From Spirochaeta sp. UBA2779 (GTDB lineage: Bacteria > Spirochaetota > Spirochaetia > DSM-2461), in NCBI GenBank assembly GCA_002352375.1, contig DEIH01000167.1, positions 1 through 5,082 on the forward strand: 5,082 nt of DNA. The letters run 5' to 3'. The position numbers and the translations under genes are program-made. Of the stretch, positions 1 to 5,082 are shown one piece after another. The notes under the pieces are model-generated. The model ran no database searches. It was not told where the DNA came from and saw nothing but the letters and a program-made list of their open reading frames with translations. Within the stretch, counting starts at the first letter, position 1, and the number at the start of each line of letters is the position of its first letter.

Positions 1-825
1 GGTATACTGCGCAGGGACACCGAAAATTACCTGGGTGATGCCGAGGATAACGAGGCCTTCATCTATGCCCCCGAAGAGCTGGCCGCTGCCAACGAATACT
101 ATCTCGACGGTATCTCAGCGTTCCGTTCCTACGATATCAATGAAAGTGCAGCACTGCTCACCGAGGCCAAGCGACAGTCTGTTCTGGCAGCCCGTACCAG
201 TGCTGTTCGAAAACAACAGTCCGAGACCGATGCCTTGATGTCGGAAACACAGAGACGCATTGAGGCCGCATCCAGGCTGAGAACGCTGAATGCTGAGGGT
301 ACCGTTGATGAGGCCCGCCCCTGGGATGGAGAAGATTTTCTGAGTAACAATCCTCTGATCGATCAATCAGAAAAGGTTGAAACCGTTGAGATTGAAGATG
401 CACAGCTTCGTGCTCTGAATGAGCCGATAAAAGATGAATCAGAGGGTGTTCCTGAAGATATTCCCATTAAGGAAAGCGATACACAGGTTAATGCCGATGA
501 GCAGGATACCGACTATCTGGCCTTTGCCCAGACCCTGTGGGAAAAAGGTGTTACAGCCAGAAATGCCGGTCAGTTCGACCTGGCCAAAGATTATTTCCGC
601 CAGGCTGACGCCTACATCGACGTCTATGAGACCAATGCCGTTTCCCAAACCTACACCGTCGTGTACAGGGAAGTTGCCACCGACTGCCTCTGGAGAATAT
701 CAAACAGGGAAGAAATTTTCGATAATCCCTATCTCTGGCCGAAAATCTGGAGAGCCAACCGCCGAATCATTCAGAATCCCGACCTGATTTATCCGGGCCA
801 GATACTGGCGATTCCACCCAAGTAA
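1..825 (+). CDS. LysM-domain protein with helical-hairpin repeats (3' part; start is upstream of the window)
   Basis: The frame is open from base 1 to the TAA at 823-825, giving 274 residues with no start inside the window. An internal TTG/ATG at 235-240 is not the real start, because clearly protein-like sequence continues upstream of it. Visible parts, numbered from base 1: a helical hairpin at about residues 22-66 (PEELAAANEYYLDGISAFRS), a charged helix at 66-100, an acidic low-complexity linker at about 119-170, a second similar hairpin at 172-213 (LWEKGVTARNAGQFDLAKDY), and a LysM domain at about 217-272 ending three residues before the stop. The LysM is recognised from YTVVY, DCLWRIS, NPYLWPKIWRANR and NPDLIYPGQILAIP. 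LysM domains generally bind N-acetylglucosamine-containing glycans such as peptidoglycan, so an envelope location is expected, but the signal peptide would lie outside the window. The usual GDTLW motif is replaced by TDCLW. The gene is followed by a terminator and converges on the operon opposite. Full function unknown. Confidence 0.9.
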   Translation, partial: GILRRDTENYLGDAEDNEAFIYAPEELAAANEYYLDGISAFRSYDINESAALLTEAKRQSVLAARTSAVRKQQSETDALMSETQRRIEAASRLRTLNAEGTVDEARPWDGEDFLSNNPLIDQSEKVETVEIEDAQLRALNEPIKDESEGVPEDIPIKESDTQVNADEQDTDYLAFAQTLWEKGVTARNAGQFDLAKDYFRQADAYIDVYETNAVSQTYTVVYREVATDCLWRISNREEIFDNPYLWPKIWRANRRIIQNPDLIYPGQILAIPPK

Positions 826-842
826 ACTACATGTAGAATATG

Positions 843-874
843 AAAGACCGCTCGGACCGAGCGGTCTTTTTTTT
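843..874 (+). terminator. Rho-independent terminator, possibly bidirectional
   Basis: Two 11-base arms, AGACCGCTCGG (845-855) and CCGAGCGGTCT (857-867), are perfect reverse complements around a single central A at 856. In RNA about 9-10 pairs would form with a small loop. A further AA/TT pair lies outside the arms, and the right arm runs into eight Ts (867-874). This is a strong terminator for the + strand LysM gene, whose stop is 17 bases before the hairpin begins. It also lies about 30 bases beyond the stop of the - strand M15 gene. In that direction the tail is only a weak T-rich run (TCTTTCATATT), so termination of the operon here is plausible but less certain. Confidence 0.9.
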
Positions 875-898
875 CGATCAATAGAGCTTTCAGAGAAC

Positions 899-1852
899 TT
901 AATTACCGGCAATCCGGCCCAGAACTATCAGCTCGGGACGATACTCAAAATGAATCTGATCAAATAGAAGCCACTTGCCTCCCCAGATAAATCCCTCTGC
1001 CTCAAAAGCTTCAACCACTTCCCGGGGAATCTGAAATCTTTCGGTGTAGGGAATCAACCACCACTCATCATAGAAATCCGCAGCCCATCGCCAATAGGCC
1101 TGTTTCCCCCGGTAATCCCCTGGAATAAGATCGATTGCAATGCCATATGAATGAAGGCTGCGGTTAGCTGACCCTGCGATATTCCGCCAGACGTAGGCCC
1201 CTGTACTGCTCAAGTTTTCAACCCAGATAGCTATGGCCTCATCAGATACTGCAGCCTGCAGGATTCTCATCTCAACCCGTTTCAGGGCTTCTTTCACATC
1301 CGGATGAACTCTGATGTTATGTCCAAGGAAATCAGTTCGGATAGCAGTGTTTTCCGCCGTCAGAAAATCATCCATTCCCCATAATGAGGTCATAAAACCT
1401 GGGAATCTTGTATCATTCAGAGATTCCCTCTGTTCCAGAATCTCTTCAAGCTTATCCACTTCCTCATGGCTCAAATCACGAAGAGGCGGGAGTTCTTCCG
1501 GATAGGGTTTAAAATGATAGGAAACATAATCTTCAGCATTCTCAAGCCTGTCTTCAGGAAGAAGGCGGCCTTCGGCCCAATAGAAGAGCTCTCCGTTTAC
1601 AAGAATGCTCCAGTCCTTATTCCGGATTTCAAGGGAAGTTATTCGGCCGGGGTACGCTTCAAGCAGTGCAGCCAGGATAATTTGAGGGCTCCCGGAATCA
1701 ACTGCCCCCTGAGCAACCGGTTCATCAGTTATTGCGGCTAAAGACCATGAGGCTTCAGACTCTTCCTGAACGGAAACTTCCGGTGGTGAGTAACACTGAA
1801 AGAGAAACAGAACTGAGGGCAGAAACAAAAACGCCCTGCCCCTGAGATCCAT
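899..1852 (-). CDS. M15-family zinc peptidase (D-Ala-D-Ala carboxypeptidase / M15_4-like), exported, probable lipoprotein
   Basis: A 317-residue protein whose C-terminal half carries the M15 zinc-peptidase signature. H234 and D241 lie in RSLHSYGIAIDLIP (pattern SxHxxGxAxD), and D298 and H301 lie in FDQIHFEYRPE after a GGKW motif. By family knowledge H234, D241 and H301 would bind zinc and D298 would be the general base, as in the M15C/Peptidase_M15_4 group that cuts peptide stems of peptidoglycan. The exact bond cannot be told from sequence. The N terminus is a short hydrophobic export signal ending in LFLFQC (C20), a poor lipobox because of Gln before Cys. Residues 55-125 form a separate module (GELFYWAEGRLLPE, then YHFKPYPEELPPL) seemingly shared with other spirochaetal M15 proteins; this is recalled, not searched. 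It is the last gene of the operon, starting 4 bases after the LPP20 gene stop. A GGAG lies 10 bases upstream, inside that gene. Confidence 0.88.
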   Translation of the reverse strand: MDLRGRAFLFLPSVLFLFQCYSPPEVSVQEESEASWSLAAITDEPVAQGAVDSGSPQIILAALLEAYPGRITSLEIRNKDWSILVNGELFYWAEGRLLPEDRLENAEDYVSYHFKPYPEELPPLRDLSHEEVDKLEEILEQRESLNDTRFPGFMTSLWGMDDFLTAENTAIRTDFLGHNIRVHPDVKEALKRVEMRILQAAVSDEAIAIWVENLSSTGAYVWRNIAGSANRSLHSYGIAIDLIPGDYRGKQAYWRWAADFYDEWWLIPYTERFQIPREVVEAFEAEGFIWGGKWLLFDQIHFEYRPELIVLGRIAGN

Positions 1853-1856
1853 CAGC

Positions 1857-2927
1857 TTATTTCTCCAGAAAAGACGTCAGATAAGCGCTGAACTCCCTAT
1901 CGAAATCCTTCTGAATCATCTCGGCCATATCGTTGTAGGCCCGAGATTCCGCCGCCGAAGCACTCACCCCTGAAGAACGGTTCTGCCGGGGGAGAGAAAC
2001 CACAGGGACTCCAGTGCTGTCTATAAGGGAAAGGTTGAGTTCCCAGCTTAAATTTTCATAGTTGTTATTCAGTTTAACCGGTGTAATCGCAACAACTGCG
2101 GTTAAAAATAAATCTCCACCGGGGGATACAGAGAAACCCTTATCCGTTACCCAATCAGAAAGCACCGCACTGATGCGCCCTTCCGGATCGCCGGAAACCT
2201 CAACCCGGACTTTCAGGGCAGAGGCCTGATCAGCCCTGGCAGCCCGGAGTTCTCCAAGGTCGTAGGGATGTATAACAGAACGCGCCATAGGCATATTGAT
2301 AATCTCCAGCTGTTCAAGCAGAGTCTGATTCACCTCTGCAAAGACATGAGCTGCATCCATAAAGGCAAAACGCCGGAGGGGATCATTCTGACTCCGGGCC
2401 CTATCCAGCAGTTCTGAAACTCTTTCATCATTATCAACAATTCGCGAACGGTAAAGGTTGCCTGTTTCCGCTCTGTCCAGATAGGCAATGGTGTACACCC
2501 GGCCCATCTCATCAGTCCAGGATTCACCGTATTTAAGGTTGGATAAAGACTCATCAGATGACTGCCCGATGTTTTGGTCGAAATCTGTTTTAGTTACCAT
2601 GCCCAGGGTTTCACCGCTCTTACCGGTAATCTCTGAATAACGGGTCCTAATGTTACTGTCCACTTTAACTCTGGTACGGAAAATCTGCGCAATAGCACCG
2701 GCGGCATTTGATTTGGCCCCTTTTAGACTGTCCCCTTCACCAAGCTCAGCCAGAAATTTATCCGAAGGGTATGCCGAATCTTTATCACTTACCCAGGAAG
2801 GAGTTTTCCCCCCGCTGCTGCCCGAAGCAGGGGCCGATCCTGTTGCACAGCTGCTTATAAAAAGCACAGCAATTGCGGCAACTGCAGCCAATCGATAATA
2901 TCTGTATTTCTTAACTCTATTCGACAT
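1857..2927 (-). CDS. LPP20-family outer-envelope lipoprotein
   Basis: A 356-residue protein if started at the ATG at 2927-2925. That start is preferred because GGAGGA (2931-2936) precedes it and it places a basic n-region directly before the signal. A longer reading from TTG/ATG at 2948-2943 has no ribosome binding site and abuts the upstream stop. The signal peptide runs through a hydrophobic Ala/Val/Leu core to the lipobox LFISSC, with C27 the lipidated residue. A short Ser/Gly/Ala linker follows. The LPP20-like domain spans about residues 43-155: it opens with TPSWVSDKDSAYPSDKFLAE, continues with the Ala-rich helix GAKSNAAGAIAQIFRTRVKV and closes with GRVYTIAYLDRAET. Residues 156-230 look helical. 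The C-terminal region (235-350) alternates strands and helices and may be a second alpha/beta domain that I cannot name. LPP20-type proteins are membrane-anchored envelope proteins of poorly defined role. Its gene sits between COG3014 and the M15 peptidase. Confidence 0.85.
   Translation of the reverse strand: MSNRVKKYRYYRLAAVAAIAVLFISSCATGSAPASGSSGGKTPSWVSDKDSAYPSDKFLAELGEGDSLKGAKSNAAGAIAQIFRTRVKVDSNIRTRYSEITGKSGETLGMVTKTDFDQNIGQSSDESLSNLKYGESWTDEMGRVYTIAYLDRAETGNLYRSRIVDNDERVSELLDRARSQNDPLRRFAFMDAAHVFAEVNQTLLEQLEIINMPMARSVIHPYDLGELRAARADQASALKVRVEVSGDPEGRISAVLSDWVTDKGFSVSPGGDLFLTAVVAITPVKLNNNYENLSWELNLSLIDSTGVPVVSLPRQNRSSGVSASAAESRAYNDMAEMIQKDFDREFSAYLTSFLEK
1863..1866 (-). promoter_or_regulatory. 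Ribosome binding site of the M15 peptidase gene, inside the LPP20 gene end
   Basis: On the - strand GGAG lies 10 bases before ATG 1852-1850 and overlaps the last codons (Leu-Glu-Lys) of the upstream gene. With only 4 bases between stop and start, translational coupling is likely. Confidence 0.55.
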
Positions 2928-2930
2928 GAT

Positions 2931-2936
2931 TCCTCC
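2931..2936 (-). promoter_or_regulatory. Ribosome binding site that decides the LPP20 start
   Basis: On the - strand GGAGGA lies 3 bases before ATG 2927-2925 (5 bases if only GGAG is counted). It is the only Shine-Dalgarno-like sequence near the 5' end of this gene and favours this ATG over the upstream TTG/ATG pair at 2948-2943. Confidence 0.8.
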
Positions 2937-2948
2937 AGGATTCATCAA

Positions 2949-4373
2949 TTACTGCAACATGTAGCTTTCAATAAGGTTCAGACCTCCGGGAGTAAATTCC
3001 CGGGATCCATGGTCCACTGCTCTCATCAGGTTTTTCCCATTCCAGTATTCCACCGTAACATTGTATGTTCCCGGAGGAACGGCAATCTCTGCAGCCCGAG
3101 CGTATGAGGGGAAAAACTGGGATATCCTCAAGTCTGCATTTTCTGTAGCATCCACAGCAACATCAGCGGCAATTCCGGCGAGAAGACCGACAAAAAATCC
3201 GCCTGCACCCTGATCGCTCAGCCCCTGCTGCATAGCATCCTTTCCAATTTCTTTGGTAACATTTTTAATAGTGGCTCTGATAATGGTTTTACCAATGGTA
3301 ATTGGCTGTTTAAGAAGAAAGGTTTCTCTGGCAACATCTTCCATCTTCTCCAGCATGGGGATTTCTGCAACATCAACCCCATCGAACTTTACAACAACTC
3401 TATCCGCCTCGGAGCGTCTACTTGAAAGTCTCGGGAACTGAACCTTGAAATGGAACCCCGCTTCAACCCCTGGAATTATCAGAAAATTAAAGCCGACAAG
3501 ATTTGTGACATATTCTTCACTCTGTCCTGTCATGGTAAGCCAGACGATATTCGGTCCGGTGTCAATATAGAAAGTATCCGCCAGTTTAACCGGACTCATA
3601 CCGGAAAAGCTGACTACGTTAACCAGAGCCTGAGTCTCATCAACAGGGGTTACTGCGGGAAGGGTCGGCTGGGTGAAGTTATAAAGACTTTTCTGGGTTT
3701 TCCAGGCTTCATGTATCGATTCACTGTCAATTCTCGCATCGTCCCAATCCTCATTCGATCTGTAGAGAAGAAGGCTGAGGTATCGGGCCAGAACATCGTT
3801 GTGAAACCGGCTTTCTTTATAGGGAATTTCACCTTCGGCATTTTCTGAATCGTTATACTCTTCTGCAAGCTTTTTATATTTATCTTCCAACAAATTCAGT
3901 TTAATTTGTACCCTGCGGATTTCAACCTGTGCCGATTCAGTATCATTCAGGGCGATATAGTTCAGAGCCTTGAAAACATTCAGATAAATATTTTCATAGT
4001 CTTCTCCGAAATAATCCAGGGCATTATCATTCAGAAAGCCCGAAGCAACAGCTTTAGACACACTTTTTGTAAAAAGCTCCTCTATGGCGTTCTCAGCCTT
4101 TGTGAGCAATTCATTGCTTTGCTCATAATTCCCGGCCCAATGATACAGCATGCCCTGGTCCAGATAGTAAAGAACCCGGTCTTTTTCTTTGTATTCTTCG
4201 CCTTTTGCAGCTTCAATAATCTGAGCTGCCTGATCGTAGGAGCCTTCTCTGGCCAGAGGAACCGACTCGACATACTGCTCCTGTTGAGTCTTCACACTTG
4301 CACAGGAGAAAAGAGCAAGCAGAGCCGCTGCAGGAAAAGCTATTTTCCCGAAGCGGAAAAGTCTTGTTATCAT
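2949..4373 (-). CDS. COG3014-family lipoprotein with TPR-like repeats and a glycine zipper
   Basis: A 474-residue protein of unknown function that I recognise as COG3014-like. A basic n-region and hydrophobic stretch end in the lipobox LLALFSC, making C24 the lipid-bearing cysteine. Residues about 35-170 form TPR-like helix pairs: YDQAAQIIEAAK, then YYLDQGMLYHWAGNYEQSNE, then the family-typical segment LNDNALDYFGEDYENIYLNV (114-133), then KALNYIALNDTESAQVEIRR. Residues 185-225 carry a further helical stretch. Residues 245-370 look like beta-rich sequence. A Gly-rich hydrophobic segment at 389-403 has the spacing G392-xxx-G396-xxx-G400. The C terminus has a beta-type PPGTYNVTVEYW motif (433-444). 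TPR regions usually bind protein partners, here presumably the neighbouring lipoproteins. The start ATG lies 9 bases after the lpoB-like stop and has no visible Shine-Dalgarno sequence, so reinitiation after the upstream gene is likely. No later in-frame ATG would keep the signal peptide. Confidence 0.88.
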   Translation of the reverse strand: MITRLFRFGKIAFPAAALLALFSCASVKTQQEQYVESVPLAREGSYDQAAQIIEAAKGEEYKEKDRVLYYLDQGMLYHWAGNYEQSNELLTKAENAIEELFTKSVSKAVASGFLNDNALDYFGEDYENIYLNVFKALNYIALNDTESAQVEIRRVQIKLNLLEDKYKKLAEEYNDSENAEGEIPYKESRFHNDVLARYLSLLLYRSNEDWDDARIDSESIHEAWKTQKSLYNFTQPTLPAVTPVDETQALVNVVSFSGMSPVKLADTFYIDTGPNIVWLTMTGQSEEYVTNLVGFNFLIIPGVEAGFHFKVQFPRLSSRRSEADRVVVKFDGVDVAEIPMLEKMEDVARETFLLKQPITIGKTIIRATIKNVTKEIGKDAMQQGLSDQGAGGFFVGLLAGIAADVAVDATENADLRISQFFPSYARAAEIAVPPGTYNVTVEYWNGKNLMRAVDHGSREFTPGGLNLIESYMLQ

Positions 4374-4382
4374 TGAGAAGGA

Positions 4383-4985
4383 TTACCAGGAGTTCTTTTT
4401 CTGTTCAACGAGCTTTTTAATTTCTTTGGTATCTATCCAGACCTTCTGATTATTCTCCAGTCCGATCAGTTCCATATCAACCTTGTACAGAGTGGCACGC
4501 TTCCCATCGATGGCATCGGTCTGACTCGTAATAACACCCTGCATCATATAATCGGCTCCGGTCTCAGCAGCCAGGGCCGCAGCCGTTGACTGGGTGGCGT
4601 TGGACTGCTGATCCTCTCTTTCATCCCGAAGTTCCTCCCGGGCTGCACCGGCTGCTACGAAAGTCACCCTGCCGCTGTTAATCAATTCCCGTTCGATGTC
4701 TTTTATGAAAGTCTCTGCATCAATATGTTCTGAACTTTTATTCCTGATACTTCCGACAATAACCACAGGAGGCCTGCCCTCATCAGAGGTGAAGCGCTCC
4801 AGCCAACCACCGGAAAGCATACTGGAAACCATAGCTTCAGCTGTAAGCCTTGAATCGGTATCGTTCCATCTTCCGCTCAAATCTATCACTTCATCCGATG
4901 CTGTTCTGGTAACAGTCGGTCCTGTAGCACATCCACTGATCAGCACGGCAGCAGCTGTAAGCAGTATAATCGAGTAACGTTTCAT
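4383..4985 (-). CDS. lpoB: LpoB-family lipoprotein (penicillin-binding protein activator LpoB-like)
   Basis: A 200-residue lipoprotein, first gene of the operon. The signal peptide (MKRYSIILLTAAAVLISGC) ends in a textbook lipobox with C19. The LpoB-like domain fills residues about 33-191. Recognisable family segments are DLSGRWNDTDSRLTAE (35-50), RPPVVIVGSIRNKSSEHID (71-89), ETFIKDIERELINSGRVTFV (91-110), the charged helix REELRDEREDQQSNAT (116-131), ETGADYMMQGVITSQTDA (141-158) and a C-terminal strand ending QKVWIDTKEIKKL. In Enterobacteria LpoB is an outer-membrane lipoprotein that reaches through the cell wall to stimulate PBP1b. Here only about 15 residues separate C19 from the folded domain, much shorter than the long disordered linker of E. 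coli LpoB, so the same mechanism is not assured. The start is fixed by GGAGG seven bases upstream. An overlapping ATG at 4989-4987 is out of frame. The symbol reflects family membership, not proven function. Confidence 0.88.
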   Translation of the reverse strand: MKRYSIILLTAAAVLISGCATGPTVTRTASDEVIDLSGRWNDTDSRLTAEAMVSSMLSGGWLERFTSDEGRPPVVIVGSIRNKSSEHIDAETFIKDIERELINSGRVTFVAAGAAREELRDEREDQQSNATQSTAAALAAETGADYMMQGVITSQTDAIDGKRATLYKVDMELIGLENNQKVWIDTKEIKKLVEQKKNSW

Positions 4986-4992
4986 TCATTTT

Positions 4993-4997
4993 CCTCC
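4993..4997 (-). promoter_or_regulatory. Ribosome binding site of the lpoB-like gene
   Basis: On the - strand GGAGG lies 7 bases before ATG 4985-4983, an ideal spacing. A second ATG four bases earlier (4989-4987) would be only 3 bases from it and opens another frame, so the annotated start is preferred. Confidence 0.85.
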
Positions 4998-5000
4998 GGT

Positions 5001-5082
5001 CAATACAATTCTAGTGGCAAATAGGGGAAAAAACTATGGAAGAAAGGAGAAAATATAAGCCTTGTTATTTTTTTTATTGTTG
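5001..5082 (-). promoter_or_regulatory. Upstream region of the operon with weak promoter candidates
   Basis: This AT-rich stretch has no gene and should hold the operon promoter if transcription starts here. Two -10-like hexamers are visible on the - strand: TAGAAT (5008-5013), which would give a leader of about 15 bases, and TATATT (5052-5057), which would give about 60 bases. Neither has a convincing TTGACA-like -35 at 16-18 bases. An A8 tract further upstream could act as an UP-like element for the distal candidate. The promoter call is tentative, and the operon may also continue beyond the window. Confidence 0.3.

Noticed and set aside
115..403. Three overlapping - strand open frames of 73-83 residues
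   Set aside because: They lie antisense to the LysM-protein gene in several frames and have no domain or start signal.
235..825. TTG/ATG at 235-240 as the start of the LysM gene
   Set aside because: The same frame is open to base 1 and encodes a helical hairpin like the one downstream, so the gene starts outside the window.
2928..2948. Longer LPP20 protein starting at TTG/ATG 2948-2943
   Set aside because: No Shine-Dalgarno sequence precedes it, and GGAGGA is placed for the ATG at 2927 instead.
3450..3848. 132-residue open frame on the + strand
   Set aside because: Antisense to the COG3014 gene, no recognisable domain, unlikely composition; a shadow frame.
3906..4376. 156-residue hydrophobic open frame on the + strand
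   Set aside because: It is fully antisense to the COG3014 gene, whose protein is family-typical. The apparent hydrophobicity comes from the complement of charged helix codons, and there is no ribosome binding site.
4696..4977. 93-residue + strand open frame
   Set aside because: Antisense to the LpoB-like gene; its Ser/Ile-rich composition is the complement of the lipoprotein signal and domain codons.

Overview
The window looks like a piece of a spirochaete chromosome, most likely a free-living or marine Spirochaetaceae-type organism. This is an inference from protein character: a LysM domain with a cysteine in its first motif (DCLWRIS), three clear lipoproteins plus one probable one, and an M15 peptidase with an N-terminal module of a kind I associate with spirochaetes. 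No 16S or other phylogenetic marker is present, so the assignment is tentative.

Layout: two convergent transcription units meet at a strong rho-independent hairpin (about 843-874). On the + strand, positions 1-825 hold the 3' part of a LysM-domain protein whose start lies outside the window. On the - strand, reading from 4985 down to 899, four genes form a tight operon: an LpoB-family lipoprotein (4985-4383), a COG3014-family lipoprotein with TPR-like repeats (4373-2949), an LPP20-family lipoprotein (2927-1857) and an M15-family zinc peptidase (1852-899). The gaps between them are only 9, 21 and 4 bases, so co-transcription and partly coupled translation are likely. The 97 bases upstream of the first gene (4986-5082) hold a good ribosome binding site and weak promoter candidates.

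How the genes may work together: all four operon products start with export signals and are predicted to reach the periplasm, three of them with convincing lipoboxes. The LpoB, COG3014 and LPP20 trio looks like a conserved cell-envelope lipoprotein cassette. COG3014 adds a glycine-zipper segment (G392, G396, G400) that could mediate membrane insertion or oligomerisation. The terminal M15 peptidase and the opposing LysM protein both point to peptidoglycan. A reasonable hypothesis is an envelope lipoprotein complex linked to a peptidoglycan hydrolase. The LpoB homologue has almost no linker between its lipid anchor and its folded domain, so its label as a penicillin-binding-protein activator should be treated with caution.

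I see no mobile element, CRISPR array, tRNA, rRNA or riboswitch. No stretch longer than about 100 bases lacks a gene.
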